The notes: generated by a model from the letters alone, not told the origin. DNA of 64,000 bases from Prevotella sp. (GCA_017413085.1 JAFPVC010000006.1:1-64000); one strand, 5' to 3'; positions 6,257 to 15,107 are shown, counted from the stretch's first letter. Numbers and translations are program-made.

Positions 6257-6625
6257 ATGACAATAAACAGGATCACAGGACATTTCGCAACAGTGGTTGC
6301 GCTTTTGCTTTTCGTTTCTAATTTCTGTGCGCTCAGCACCCATGCCGTAAATCCGCAGAAAGGCAACTATTTCCTTTTCTGCCACATGAGCGACAAAGGT
6401 CAGTGGACTGCCTTTGCCGTCAGTAAGGATGCCGAGCACTGGCAAGACATCATAGGCGGCGACAGTATTTTCTCCCCTCACGCAGTAGCAGGCATCGAGG
6501 GAGGTACGCGAGATGCTTACATCTGCCGCAGCCACGACATGAAACGCTTTCTCATGGTAACTACCGACATGAACAACTCTAAGACAAAGGCATCGAGGAA
6601 GACCTTGCAGAGGAAAACCACATAG
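6257..6625 (+). pseudogene. Truncated secreted GH43-like glycoside hydrolase
   Basis: The product has 122 residues: a cleavable signal peptide (VVALLLFVSNFCALSTHA) followed by the first blade of a five-bladed beta-propeller of the arabinosidase/GH43 type. Diagnostic segments are GNYFLFCHMSDKGQWTAFAV, DAEHWQDIIGGDSIFSP and GTRDAYICRSHDMKRFLMVT. Intact homologues run beyond 300 residues. Here the frame ends in an unrelated basic tail (SKTKASRKTLQRKTT) at TAG 6623-6625, and no other piece of the enzyme follows. The 3' portion is therefore lost by deletion, leaving only the terminator. Confidence 0.7.
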
Positions 6626-6667
6626 GGCACCGCAGGTTTTAAAATTTCTTCCCTATTATTTATTTTT

Positions 6668-6694
6668 GCCGCAGGGGTAACCTGCGGCTTTTTT
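6668..6694 (+). terminator. Rho-independent terminator
   Basis: GCCGCAGG (6668-6675), loop GGTAA, CCTGCGGC (6681-6688), then six T. It is a strong terminator after the truncated glycosidase. Confidence 0.85.
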
Positions 6695-6758
6695 CGTTTC
6701 GTCGTAGGGAGGGGAAAAAGGGGTGGGGAACCAAAACGTTTTTGAGGAATAGGCATAT

Positions 6759-6814
6759 GGGTGGGCATGGGGGTGGGTGTATCTATAGATACCCCCCACC
6801 CCCATGCACCCCCT
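6759..6814. repeat. Large G-rich/C-rich hairpin with a palindromic apex
   Basis: A G-rich arm (6759-6780; core CATGGGGGTGGG) mirrors a C-rich arm (6791-6814; CCCACCCCCATG) around the self-complementary ATCTATAGAT (6781-6790). The stem is about 25 bp with a few mismatches. Nothing else is seen in the 320-bp gap between the terminator and the tRNA terminator, except an A/T-rich stretch at 6820-6960. Confidence 0.7.
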
Positions 6815-6979
6815 AAGACCTAAAAATTCAAAAAAGAAGAAAAGGGAAAAAGAAAAATTATTTTTTGCAAAAATAATAAAATTCTTCCTTTCTCCCCATC
6901 CTTGCTTGGATTTATTTATATTACCATATATTATATAAGGTAATCCATTAGTTCGCATTTAGTTCGCAAACAAAAGAAA

Positions 6980-7008
6980 AAGCACTTACGAAATCGCCGT
7001 AAGTGCTT
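6980..7008 (-). terminator. Terminator of the tRNA-Met transcript
   Basis: AAGCACTTACG (6980-6990) and CGTAAGTGCTT (6998-7008) form an 11-bp stem. Read leftward it is followed by TTTCTTTTG. It lies 11 nt past the tRNA 3' end. Confidence 0.8.
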
Positions 7009-7019
7009 GATTTTCAGTG

Positions 7020-7093
7020 TGGACCAGCCAGGGCTTGAACCTGGGACCTCCAGATTATGAGTCTGTTGCTCTAACCAACTGAGCTACAAGTCC
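7020..7093 (-). tRNA. tRNA-Met (anticodon CAT)
   Basis: The minus-strand 74-nt cloverleaf has acceptor arms GGACTTG/CTGGTCC-type with a G-T pair, D-arm GCTCAGTTGGTTAGAGC, anticodon loop CTCATAA and T-arm CCAGGTTCAAGCCCTGG; CCA is not encoded. The CAT anticodon fits elongator Met. The CAT-bearing tRNA-Ile that is modified to lysidine cannot be excluded by eye. Confidence 0.85.
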
Positions 7094-7152
7094 AATGCAA
7101 TGTATTCCGATTAGGAAAACCATAATAGTGGGCTAAATCGGTTTTGCGAGTG

Positions 7153-7184
7153 CAAAGGTAATATTTTTATTTTAATTGTGCAAA
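7153..7184 (-). promoter_or_regulatory. Promoter of tRNA-Met
   Basis: Minus-strand TACCTTTG (7153-7160) and TTTG (7181-7184) lie 20 nt apart. The remaining bases to 7408 are AT-rich with repeated ATATAAAAG-like words, and no gene is seen there. Confidence 0.7.
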
Positions 7185-7408
7185 TATTTCTGCATTTTTT
7201 TATGTTTCTTCTTCAATATAAAAATGAATTAAAGATAAATAGAGTCTATATTCAGGGTATAAAAGCTATAAAAAGACCACATACAGACTATATAAAAGAG
7301 AAACAAAGATTACATAAGAACAATATTATGAACATATAAAAGCCATAAAGGGCGTTATTGAGTTGACATGAAGGTTATCTTATAACAACTAACGACATAT
7401 AAAGCCTG

Positions 7409-8542
7409 TCAGTTAATCAGGTGGTATATACTACCCGACAAAGTTCTTATCACTCCACGCATCTCTAACGAGAACAGCAGAGCATTTAACGTCTGCACAG
7501 GGAGCGAAGTGTATATGGTCAAATCATTAAGTGACGTGTCACCATGCTGGGTCAAAGCATCTACTATCTTCTGCTCATCTGGTGCAAGAGTTTCAAACAG
7601 AGTACGTTCTATGCCGTTACGGCGAGCCTGCTGCAAAGTTGCCTCACGCTGCCAATTCATCAGGGAAACAATGTCGTCAGCCGAGGTTACAAGCTGCGCT
7701 TTCTGGTCGCGTATGAGATTATTGCAGCCTGCACTGTACTCTGACTGTATGGAACCCGGCACAGCAAACACTTCACGGTTATAATCCTGCGCTATACGCG
7801 CTGTAACAAGTCCACCACCATGTGATGCACTCTCAACCACTAATGTGGCATCGGACATACCGGCGATGATGCGGTTACGCTGTAGAAAATTACGTGCTTC
7901 CGGACGCGTAAACCGTGGATACTCAGTAACCACAGCTCCACACGACTGTATCATCTTATTAGCTTCAGGCCGGTGGAGTGCAGGATAAAGCGTATCATGA
8001 CCGTGAGCCACCACCCCAACTGTAGACATCGACTCCCTCAAAGCAGCCCGATGCGCACAAATATCAACGCCATACGCCAATCCACTGATTATCTGCACTG
8101 ACGGACATACTTTCTTCAAATCGCCAATGATGGCATCTATGACATCACGTCCGTATGCGGTACACTTACGTGTACCTACGATAGCAAGCGCACAGGAAGG
8201 ATTCAAGCTGGCAGTGCCACGCACATATATGACAAGCGGAGCATCAGGGCAATGACGAAGTCGTTCAGGATATGAGTTACTGCTAATGGGTATGACACCT
8301 ACGCTATTCTCAGCAGCCCACCGCTGCTCTTCCTCTGCACGTGCAACAACACTACTTATGTCAACAGAAAGAATTTCACACAGACGGTCACTGGCATCAG
8401 GCACTATGCTACGAATATCATTCCTATTCTCAACGATGGCAAGCGCAGAACCTGCCACCTCATACAAGCGTTTGGCATCTGCATAACCCAGTCTGCCTCC
8501 TGCAAGCATTGAAAGGACTAGAATGGCAGTTTGTTCGGTCAT
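7409..8542 (-). CDS. dprA: DNA processing protein DprA (Smf)
   Basis: The product has 377 residues. It carries the DprA Rossmann core: SNSYPERLRHCPDAPLVIYV, AIVGTRKCTAYGRDV, IISGLAYGVDICAHRAAL, and RNRIIAGMSDATLVVESA followed by SHGGGLVTARIA. A C-terminal winged-helix follows (LPVQTLNALLFSLEMRGVIR). DprA binds incoming single-stranded DNA and loads RecA during natural transformation; in Bacteroidetes it is widely conserved whether or not competence is known. An N-terminal SAM-like helical region precedes the core. The start overlaps the stop of the upstream peptidase gene by 4 nt (ATGA), so both are translated from one message. Confidence 0.95.
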   Translation of the reverse strand: MTEQTAILVLSMLAGGRLGYADAKRLYEVAGSALAIVENRNDIRSIVPDASDRLCEILSVDISSVVARAEEEQRWAAENSVGVIPISSNSYPERLRHCPDAPLVIYVRGTASLNPSCALAIVGTRKCTAYGRDVIDAIIGDLKKVCPSVQIISGLAYGVDICAHRAALRESMSTVGVVAHGHDTLYPALHRPEANKMIQSCGAVVTEYPRFTRPEARNFLQRNRIIAGMSDATLVVESASHGGGLVTARIAQDYNREVFAVPGSIQSEYSAGCNNLIRDQKAQLVTSADDIVSLMNWQREATLQQARRNGIERTLFETLAPDEQKIVDALTQHGDTSLNDLTIYTSLPVQTLNALLFSLEMRGVIRTLSGSIYHLIN

Positions 8543-9519
8543 CGTGTATAGAGATATTGTATCATTGTCTGTCCCACGGCCTTGAGGGTTGCTTTATCCA
8601 GGTGGTTCATATCATCGCTGACGGTATGCCATGTAGGGCCGAAGCAACTCTGCTCACAGTCCGGATAATAAGGTATAATATCAATAGTAGGAATACCTGC
8701 ATCATTAAGCGGTTTGTGGTCATCAGTAATTCTGCCGCCCTGTTGGGCAAGGAAGAAAGAACCATAACCGGCATCAGCAGCAGCCAGCCAGACATCGCTT
8801 ACAATCTGCTTTGCATAAAGCATTGAGAAACCTTCCTGATAGAAGTGTGCACCTTGTCCGCCTACCATGTCAAGCAACACGCCGCCATCGTAAGCTGCAG
8901 GCAGATGTTTTGCAAAATACTGCGCGCCAAGAGCCCATGAAGCTTCATCCTCCACGCCCGACCACTGCGGCGTACCGTAATCCTCGGCATCGAAGCAAAC
9001 GAAATCTATGCCATAAGGCAACTGCATGGTGTCAGCCTTAATGACACGTGCCAGTTCTATCATCACCGCCACACCAGACGCAGCATCATTTGCAGCCATC
9101 ACGGGCTTATGCCAGTTTGCGGAATCAGGGTCGTTGTCTGCCCACGGACGACAATCCCAATGTGCACACAGCAGAACACGTCGCTTTGACTCTGGATTAA
9201 GCGATGCTATTATATTGGCAGAGCGCAACGTAGTGCCGTCCCATCCGCGCAAGTCAGCCTTTTGCACAATAACGCTAAGCCCGTACTGTTGAAACTTTTC
9301 TTTTATCCATTCACCACAACTGTCATGTGCCACGCTATTCATAGTGCGTGGACCAAAAGCACACTGCTCTGCACAGAAAGCCCAGGCAGAATCTTCGTTA
9401 AACACCGGTCCTGCCAATATAGGCTCATCGTCAGTCGTTCCGACCTGCTGTTTGCTGCCGCATGCAACAGCAAGCACCGCAAAGGTCAGAAAATATAATG
9501 ATTTTCTTATAATACTCAT
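8539..9519 (-). CDS. M28-family glutaminyl-peptide cyclotransferase-like lipoprotein
   Basis: The product has 326 residues from ATG 9519, with a lipoprotein signal (SLYFLTFAVLAVAC). Zinc-binding positions of the M28/glutaminyl cyclase fold are visible: LLCAHWDCRPWAD, NDAASGVAVMIELAR, FVCFDAEDYG, ITDDHKPLNDAGIPTIDII and WHTVSDDMNHLD. The Trp/Asp-rich set is typical of bacterial glutaminyl cyclases, which convert N-terminal Gln to pyroglutamate on exported proteins. In Bacteroidetes this is linked to proteins cleaved after Gln by signal peptidase. Upstream in-frame ATGs (9555, 9525) exist; 9555 lies beyond a CATTTTTG box, so a later start is preferred. An aminopeptidase role is the alternative. 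Confidence 0.85.
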   Translation of the reverse strand: MSIIRKSLYFLTFAVLAVACGSKQQVGTTDDEPILAGPVFNEDSAWAFCAEQCAFGPRTMNSVAHDSCGEWIKEKFQQYGLSVIVQKADLRGWDGTTLRSANIIASLNPESKRRVLLCAHWDCRPWADNDPDSANWHKPVMAANDAASGVAVMIELARVIKADTMQLPYGIDFVCFDAEDYGTPQWSGVEDEASWALGAQYFAKHLPAAYDGGVLLDMVGGQGAHFYQEGFSMLYAKQIVSDVWLAAADAGYGSFFLAQQGGRITDDHKPLNDAGIPTIDIIPYYPDCEQSCFGPTWHTVSDDMNHLDKATLKAVGQTMIQYLYTR

Positions 9520-9544
9520 AGTCATTAAGAAATTGTTTAGAGTG

Positions 9545-9592
9545 CAAAAATGCAAGGAAACACCCTATCTCATGGTGCATTCCTTGCTTTTA
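9545..9592 (-). terminator. Terminator of the acpP-fabF-rnc operon
   Basis: GCAAGGAAA (9552-9560) pairs with TTCCTTGC (9580-9588), with inner CACC/GGTG pairs. Read leftward it is followed by ATTTTTG. Its distal edge doubles as a CATTTTTG -7-like box for the next gene. Confidence 0.7.
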
Positions 9593-9617
9593 TCTTTGTT
9601 TCTAACAGGAAATCCCG

Positions 9618-10715
9618 TCAACCTTCATACGCAGCAGCCTCGGCCTCGGCTATGATATCCTCGCGCGATTTCTCTGCTTTTACATCATCAAGGCTCATGC
9701 TGTCTATGTCCTGTTCTATCTCTGTCACCTTCTCCTTAGTCAGCACGTCTGTTTCATCAGGCTTAACAGAAGTTACAACAATATCGTCAACCACCGAACG
9801 CTCCACGTCAGGCGCAACGCTTACGGGCTGTTCCTCCATCTTAGTGCGCTCAGACTTAGCCGCAAACACAGCATCAAGGAATTTTGCATCGTTACGCAGT
9901 CTCTTCAACGTATCCTCGCTGGCGCGCTGCTGGCTTTCCTTCTTCGAGAAACCCTCTGACGAGCAGCCGTCCACGCCCTCAAGCACTACGGTATAGGCAA
10001 ACGTCGGCGAGCCGTTTTTATCCTGCGACTGTTCTTCAAGGCGGAAGTCAATATTTATGCGGTTCTTCTGTGCCCACTCCAAAATCTTCGACTTGAAGTT
10101 CACCTCCTTATAAGCCACCTTGTCGGTGTTAAGGTACTTACCCATCACGCGATTCATCCAGAACTGCTGGCAAGCCTCATAGCCACGGTCAAGATATATT
10201 GCCCCCACAAGAGCCTCAAAGGCATTGCCACCCATGTAGCTGTTGTGTGAGGCCGAACGTCCACTTGCCATGATAAGTTCGGATATTCTCATTTCCTTGG
10301 CCAAGCGGCCGAGCGTCTCACGCTGCACCATCTTAGAACGCGCATTGGTCAGAAATCCCTCAGGCTTACCGGGAAAACGCTGATATACAACATCGCCTAC
10401 TACAGCATCAAGTATGGCATCGCCAAGGAACTCCAACCGCTCATTGTTAAGCGGTTTGCCAAGACGTCCCTTACGTTCATTGCGACGTCCCTTACGGGTA
10501 TACTTGTCATCCTTTCTTCCCTTATCCTTCTTTTTCCCCTCAAGTACACGCAGTTCTTCAGCCGTAGCACGGTGTCCCAGACTCTTGTGCATCAGCGCAA
10601 CCTTGTAATACGTAATCTTTCGCGGATAGAACCCCAGTATATCAAAAAGGGCAGAATACAGTTCCTTGTCCTTACGGAACGGGAGCCGTATTCTGTCTAT
10701 TAAATTATTCAGCAT
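9618..10715 (-). CDS. rnc: Ribonuclease III with a basic insertion and acidic C-terminal tail
   Basis: The product has 365 residues from ATG 10715, nested in the last codons of fabF. The endonuclease domain carries the signature NERLEFLGDAILDAVV (91-106) and GGNAFEALVGAIYLD (162-176) with the Mg-binding Glu/Asp residues. A dsRNA-binding domain covers about 206-272. Two things differ from a standard ~230-residue RNase III: a Lys/Arg-rich insertion (about 58-87, KKKDKGRKDDKYTRKGRRNE) directly before the signature, and an acidic tail of about 90 residues after the dsRBD. It processes rRNA precursors and other dsRNA. Cotranscription with fabF and acpP is the common Bacteroidetes arrangement. Confidence 0.93.
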   Translation of the reverse strand: MLNNLIDRIRLPFRKDKELYSALFDILGFYPRKITYYKVALMHKSLGHRATAEELRVLEGKKKDKGRKDDKYTRKGRRNERKGRLGKPLNNERLEFLGDAILDAVVGDVVYQRFPGKPEGFLTNARSKMVQRETLGRLAKEMRISELIMASGRSASHNSYMGGNAFEALVGAIYLDRGYEACQQFWMNRVMGKYLNTDKVAYKEVNFKSKILEWAQKNRINIDFRLEEQSQDKNGSPTFAYTVVLEGVDGCSSEGFSKKESQQRASEDTLKRLRNDAKFLDAVFAAKSERTKMEEQPVSVAPDVERSVVDDIVVTSVKPDETDVLTKEKVTEIEQDIDSMSLDDVKAEKSREDIIAEAEAAAYEG

Positions 10716-11964
10716 ACTTCTTGAATATAACGCAGGCGTTGTGGCCTCCGAAACCAAACGTATTACTCAGAGCGGCGCGCACCTCACGCTTCTGTGCCTT
10801 ATTGAAGGTGAAATTCATCTTGTAGTCTATCTCAGGATCTTCATCGCCCTCCTCATGGTTGATGGTAGGCGGCACGATATCCTCCTGCACGGCCTTGACG
10901 CATGCCATAGCCTCAAGTGCACCGGCAGCACCAAGCAGGTGTCCAGTCATCGACTTCGTAGAGGAGATGTTGAGTTTGTACGCCCAGTCGCCGAAGAGAG
11001 CCTTGATGGCCTTTGCCTCAGAGATATCGCCCACCGGCGTCGACGTACCATGTACGTTAATATAATCAATATCCTCGGGCTGCATCTCAGCATCCTTCAG
11101 AGCCTCTTTCATCACGAGAATGGCACCAAGTCCTTCTGGGTGTGAAGCTGTTATATGATGTGCATCGGCACTCATGCCCGCGCCCACCATCTCACAGTAG
11201 ATGCGTGCACCACGCGCCTTGGCATGTTCCAGTTCCTCCAGTATGAGGCAGGCACTACCCTCACCCATCACGAAGCCATCGCGGCTGCCAGAGAACGGAC
11301 GGCTGGCCTTCTGCGGCTCGTCGTTACGTGTAGACAATGCGTGCATAGAGCAGAAACCGCCGAGGCCTGGATCGGTGATGACGGCCTCAGAGCCACCCGT
11401 CACCATAACCTCCGCCTTACCCAAGCGAATGAGGTTGAAGGCATCTGCCAGCGCATTCGACGACGAAGCACATGCACTCGTGGTAGCATAGTTTGGTCCG
11501 TGGAATCCATAGCGTATGGAAATCTGTCCGGGTGCTATGTCGCCAATCATCTTAGGTATGAAGAACGGGCCGAACTTAGGGGTGTCCTTATGCTCCGCAT
11601 AGTATTCTATCTCGTCCTGCATGGTTTTCAGTCCACCAATGCCTACACCATAGACAACTCCCACGCGGTCTTTGTCTATTTTCTCCAGATCCATGCCGGA
11701 GTCCTTGATAGCCATGTCGGCACCAGCCACTGCCATCTGGCAGAACTTGTCCATCTTACGCGCTTCCTTGCGGTCAATCCACTGCTCGGGGTTAAAATCC
11801 TTAACCTCGCACGCTATCTGCGTCTTATACCGTGAGGCATCCATCTGCTTGATGGTGTCACAACCGCTAACGCCGGCGAGCATGTTCTTCCATGTTTCCT
11901 CAGCCGTGTTGCCCAGCGGCGTAATCGCGCCGATGCCTGTCACTACTACTCTTTTCAATTCCAT
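10705..11964 (-). CDS. fabF: 3-oxoacyl-[acyl-carrier-protein] synthase II (FabF)
   Basis: The product has 419 residues, full length for KAS II. The catalytic triad is present: Cys165 in TTSACASSSN, His in NVHGTSTPVGD, His in SMTGHLLGAAGALEA. It elongates acyl-ACP with malonyl-ACP in fatty acid synthesis. It follows acpP by 166 nt and overlaps rnc by 11 nt, an acpP-fabF-rnc operon running leftward. Confidence 0.97.
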   Translation of the reverse strand: MELKRVVVTGIGAITPLGNTAEETWKNMLAGVSGCDTIKQMDASRYKTQIACEVKDFNPEQWIDRKEARKMDKFCQMAVAGADMAIKDSGMDLEKIDKDRVGVVYGVGIGGLKTMQDEIEYYAEHKDTPKFGPFFIPKMIGDIAPGQISIRYGFHGPNYATTSACASSSNALADAFNLIRLGKAEVMVTGGSEAVITDPGLGGFCSMHALSTRNDEPQKASRPFSGSRDGFVMGEGSACLILEELEHAKARGARIYCEMVGAGMSADAHHITASHPEGLGAILVMKEALKDAEMQPEDIDYINVHGTSTPVGDISEAKAIKALFGDWAYKLNISSTKSMTGHLLGAAGALEAMACVKAVQEDIVPPTINHEEGDEDPEIDYKMNFTFNKAQKREVRAALSNTFGFGGHNACVIFKKYAE

Positions 11965-12130
11965 AAATATGTTGTGGTTTTCTTACAGCTATACAGATAA
12001 TTCTTCTATTAAAAAACAAAGAGATGATGGCAGGGCGAACAACATATTGTCGCTACCAGCCATCACCCCATAGTGTGTATCATGCGATGAGACGCATGAG
12101 CAAGCCTTTTTCCTCTGTCTTCCGACCTGA

Positions 12131-12367
12131 TTACTTGCTTGCGTTCTCAATGTAAGCAATAGCGTCGCCTACTGTCTGGATTTTCTCAGCATCTGAGTCA
12201 GGAATCGTTACATTGAATTCCTTCTCCAGCTCCATGATGAGCTCTACAGTGTCAAGAGAGTCGGCACCGAGGTCGTTAGTGAAGCTTGACTCTGCCTTTA
12301 CCTCTGCTGCGTCAACACCCAGCTTGTCAGCAATAATCTCTACTACTTTTCCGTTAATTTCAGACAT
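12131..12367 (-). CDS. acpP: Acyl carrier protein
   Basis: The product has 78 residues and is strongly acidic. The phosphopantetheine attachment motif [14 protein letters not shown] has Ser37. It carries growing acyl chains for FabF and the other FAS II enzymes, and donates them to lipid synthesis. It is first in the operon behind a strong promoter with a leader of about 80 nt. Confidence 0.97.
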   Translation of the reverse strand: MSEINGKVVEIIADKLGVDAAEVKAESSFTNDLGADSLDTVELIMELEKEFNVTIPDSDAEKIQTVGDAIAYIENASK

Positions 12368-12456
12368 GATTTTAAAATGTTTAATTAAATTGTTAATTGT
12401 CTATTCTTTACACTTTTATGCCGTGGACTACAACACCACTGGCAAAAATTCGACTG

Positions 12457-12488
12457 CAAAATTACTCCTTTTCTTTGTAACTACCAAA
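12457..12488 (-). promoter_or_regulatory. Promoter of acpP-fabF-rnc
   Basis: Minus-strand TAATTTTG (12457-12464) and TTTG (12485-12488) with 20-nt spacing, a textbook match. Confidence 0.8.
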
Positions 12489-12581
12489 TATTTTTGCAAA
12501 AAAAGCACCTTGTCATGCACATTTTCATATATTCTGTGCATTTTTACTATCTTTACTTGGCAAATATCAACTTTTTTTCTC

Positions 12582-13076
12582 TCAGTATTCTGCCATACGT
12601 TTTTTTGTTTCCTCCAGACGCTTACGTCGTTTATAGCTTAAAAGTTTGTCTATTGCTCCGAGAATATCTGTATTCACCCTCAACGCTGGGTCTAACGGCA
12701 TTGAACGTGACTCACCATAAGATTTTGGCAATGACCACTGAAACTGCTGTTCCCTTTTTTTTCCATAAATCACAACCTCACCCAACGCATTGAATGAAGG
12801 AAGCAAGTCTATCGTATCGGTTAGTTCTTCGTATACCAGTGTACGGGTCATGTAGCCGGAGCGGCGCATAATGATTTTCCCGTCACGAAATCCATCAACG
12901 AGAGTATCAAGCAACACTGAGCCATCCCAAATCGTAACACACTCAGAGCCTTTGCCATATTGCACGACGACATTACGCACGGGAACCCCTGTCTCCATGT
13001 CAACGACCACTATGCGCCGCTGAGCATCAAGACTGCTGCACACATATAGCAGCACGACTGAGCCGAGCAGTCTCAA
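12582..13076 (-). CDS. Secreted protein with a carboxypeptidase-regulatory-like domain
   Basis: The frame encodes a signal peptide (RLLGSVVLLYVCSSLDA, cleavage before QRR) and then VVDMETGVPVRNVVVQYGKG and TIWDGSVLLDTLVDGF. These are Ig-like strands of the CarboxypepD_reg/peptidase-associated fold, ending in a helical Arg/Lys-rich tail (SYKRRKRLEETKKRM). The start is uncertain: ATG 13145 lies upstream of the -7 box, GTG 13109 sits at the predicted transcription start, and TTG 13076 gives the neatest signal peptide with a 30-nt leader, so the last is used here. The role is unknown; an envelope location is inferred. Confidence 0.65.
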   Translation of the reverse strand: MRLLGSVVLLYVCSSLDAQRRIVVVDMETGVPVRNVVVQYGKGSECVTIWDGSVLLDTLVDGFRDGKIIMRRSGYMTRTLVYEELTDTIDLLPSFNALGEVVIYGKKREQQFQWSLPKSYGESRSMPLDPALRVNTDILGAIDKLLSYKRRKRLEETKKRMAEY

Positions 13077-13114
13077 ATGTTTGTTCCATATTCCGCAAAT
13101 ATTGTTCACGAACG

Positions 13115-13145
13115 CAAAATTACGCAATTCTACGCTTCCGCACAA
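13115..13145 (-). promoter_or_regulatory. Promoter of the small secreted protein gene
   Basis: Minus-strand TAATTTTG (13115-13122) with TTG (13143-13145), 20 nt apart. It decides against the longest possible start. Confidence 0.7.
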
Positions 13146-13176
13146 TACTCCTTAATAATATTATGGTTCTTTATGA

Positions 13177-13220
13177 ATAAATTATATAAAATCCACATGT
13201 GTATCATTTATATAATTTAT
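13177..13220 (-). terminator. AT-only 14-bp inverted repeat after ctp
   Basis: ATAAATTATATAAA (13177-13190) and TTTATATAATTTAT (13207-13220) are perfect inverse copies around a 16-nt loop. It lies just past the ctp stop. With no GC pairs it is a weak terminator or an mRNA-end hairpin. Confidence 0.45.
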
Positions 13221-13274
13221 ACAGTTCCGAACACTCTTTAACCTGCAGCAGACCGTCAATCCGCAGAATAGAAA

Positions 13275-14909
13275 TCACTTCAACTGCTCAAGCGCACACC
13301 TTACGGCATCGTTACGTTCGTTGGTAACGCGGAAATACTCACTCATCGTCCAGAGGTCGCGCGCTATCAATGCTTTAAGTTGCAGGGTTAACTCGCGCGT
13401 AGTCTGCGCCATCTCCTCATCATCCTTCGGATTTATGCCCTGCTTCTTGCCCTCGGCATATATCTCGTCAAGCAGCGACTGAGGCACCGTGTAATCTCTG
13501 GCAAATGCTGCAAATCCTTTACCGCTGACGGGGTTGCCCACCTTGTCCACTGGGTCGGCCTCCTTGCCATAGATGCGATGCAGTTCCTTGCGGTTCTTCT
13601 CGGCAAAGCGCAGGTTGGCATTGATTATCACGCTCTTGGCTGAAAGTTCACGGTGATAGTGAGTATAGCGTGTAGTGTCGAGCGGAATGAAGAAGTCAGG
13701 CATGATACCACCGCCGCCATAGACAGTGCGGTGTTTCTTCAGAGTATAGTATTTCAGAGAGTCGGCAAAGTGTATGCTGTCGGCATTTGTAAACTCACCA
13801 TGCTTGTATCGTTCCTCTATATCACTATAGTAGCCCTTCATGTCGCCCTTCACGTAAGGTTTCTGTATGCAGCGGCCTGACGGTGTGTAGTAGTGAGCAA
13901 CGGTAAGCCGTATCATTGAGCCGTCGGGCAGGTCAACGGGGCGTTGCACCAATCCCTTGCCGAACGTACGTCGCCCTACTACGATGCCTCGGTCTTGGTC
14001 TTGCAGTGCGCCCGAAACAATCTCTGCTGCCGAAGCAGAATATTCATTCACGAGTACTATCACGCGGCCTTGGCGGAAAGTGCCGTTGCCCTGTGCACGG
14101 AACTCCTGACGCGGTATGGAGCGTCCTTCAGTATAGACGAGCAAATCGCCATTTTCAAGGAACTCATTAAGCACGTCGGCTGCTGCCTGAAGGAAGCCGC
14201 CGCCGTTGTCCTGCAGGTCGAGAATCAGGTCGCGCATACCTTGGCTGCGCAATTTGTTGAAGCATTCGAGCAGTTCATCGTGAGTGGTAACTCCAAACGA
14301 CGAAAGGCGTACATAGCCGACACCTGGACGTATCAGGTATGATGCATCCACGGTATTTACTGGTATCTTGTCGCGTATGATGGTGAAGTAAACCAATTCG
14401 CTGATGCCGCTACGTTTTACTCCCACGCGCACCTTGGTACCTTTAGGACCGCGCAACCTACGCATTATCTCTTCCTTCGACATATTAACGCCGGCAATAG
14501 CTGTATCGTTGACCGTGACAATGCGGTCGCCAGCAAGTATACCCACCTTTTCCGACGGGCCGTCGTTGATGGTCTGAACAACGAGCAGCGTGTCCTCAAG
14601 CATATTGAACTGCACGCCGATGCCCTCGAAGTTTCCTACGAGCGGCTCATTGAGTTGCTGCACCTCGCGCGGCGTGGAGTAACTGGAATGAGGATCAAGT
14701 TTCTCGAGCATACCGCGAATAGCATCTTCTACAAGTTTTTTCTCATCCACGCTGTCAACGTACAGGTTACTGATAGCCATCTCAGCAATCGACAGTTTTC
14801 GTATCGGTGAGTCATCGCCCAAGTTGATGCGCAACTGTGCATGAGTAGTTACCGCAATAAAGACAAGCAATGCAGAGCACAGTGCCCTGCGTATGTAAGG
14901 TTTATTCAT
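13275..14909 (-). CDS. C-terminal processing (tail-specific) protease, S41
   Basis: The product has 544 residues. A signal peptide (ALLVFIAVTTHA) is followed by an N-terminal helical region, a PDZ domain (about 92-165, GIGVQFNMLEDTLLV, AGDRIVTVNDTAI) and the S41 core. The catalytic Ser/Lys dyad is Ser293 (EYSASAAEIVSG) and Lys318 (FGKGLVQ). The ~150-residue C-terminal extension is common in Bacteroidetes CtpA-type enzymes. It cleaves C-termini of periplasmic proteins. It is monocistronic with its own promoter. Confidence 0.93.
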   Translation of the reverse strand: MNKPYIRRALCSALLVFIAVTTHAQLRINLGDDSPIRKLSIAEMAISNLYVDSVDEKKLVEDAIRGMLEKLDPHSSYSTPREVQQLNEPLVGNFEGIGVQFNMLEDTLLVVQTINDGPSEKVGILAGDRIVTVNDTAIAGVNMSKEEIMRRLRGPKGTKVRVGVKRSGISELVYFTIIRDKIPVNTVDASYLIRPGVGYVRLSSFGVTTHDELLECFNKLRSQGMRDLILDLQDNGGGFLQAAADVLNEFLENGDLLVYTEGRSIPRQEFRAQGNGTFRQGRVIVLVNEYSASAAEIVSGALQDQDRGIVVGRRTFGKGLVQRPVDLPDGSMIRLTVAHYYTPSGRCIQKPYVKGDMKGYYSDIEERYKHGEFTNADSIHFADSLKYYTLKKHRTVYGGGGIMPDFFIPLDTTRYTHYHRELSAKSVIINANLRFAEKNRKELHRIYGKEADPVDKVGNPVSGKGFAAFARDYTVPQSLLDEIYAEGKKQGINPKDDEEMAQTTRELTLQLKALIARDLWTMSEYFRVTNERNDAVRCALEQLK

Positions 14910-14938
14910 TATGCATTTGTTTTTGTTGATACAAGGTG

Positions 14939-14969
14939 CAAAGTTACACTTTTTTTCCGAACCTACAAA
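14939..14969 (-). promoter_or_regulatory. Promoter of the ctp-type protease gene
   Basis: Minus-strand TAACTTTG (14939-14946) and TTTG (14966-14969), 19 nt apart. Confidence 0.75.
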
Positions 14970-15107
14970 ATATCTCCACTTTCTTTTTTGTCTTTATGTA
15001 AAACATATCATATCATTTATCAAACCAAGCTTCATGCCAATGGAACATTTTTCAATGCGTTATTGCTAAATATTCTGAAAAAACATGGTGATATGAAATA
15101 AAACCGC

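Noticed and set aside
6656-6958. 100-codon minus-strand frame
   Set aside because: Translation of the G/C hairpin and poly-A/T tract; low complexity.
7020-7093. tRNA-Ile (lysidine-modified CAT anticodon)
   Set aside because: Cannot be settled by eye, but overall arms resemble elongator tRNA-Met more.
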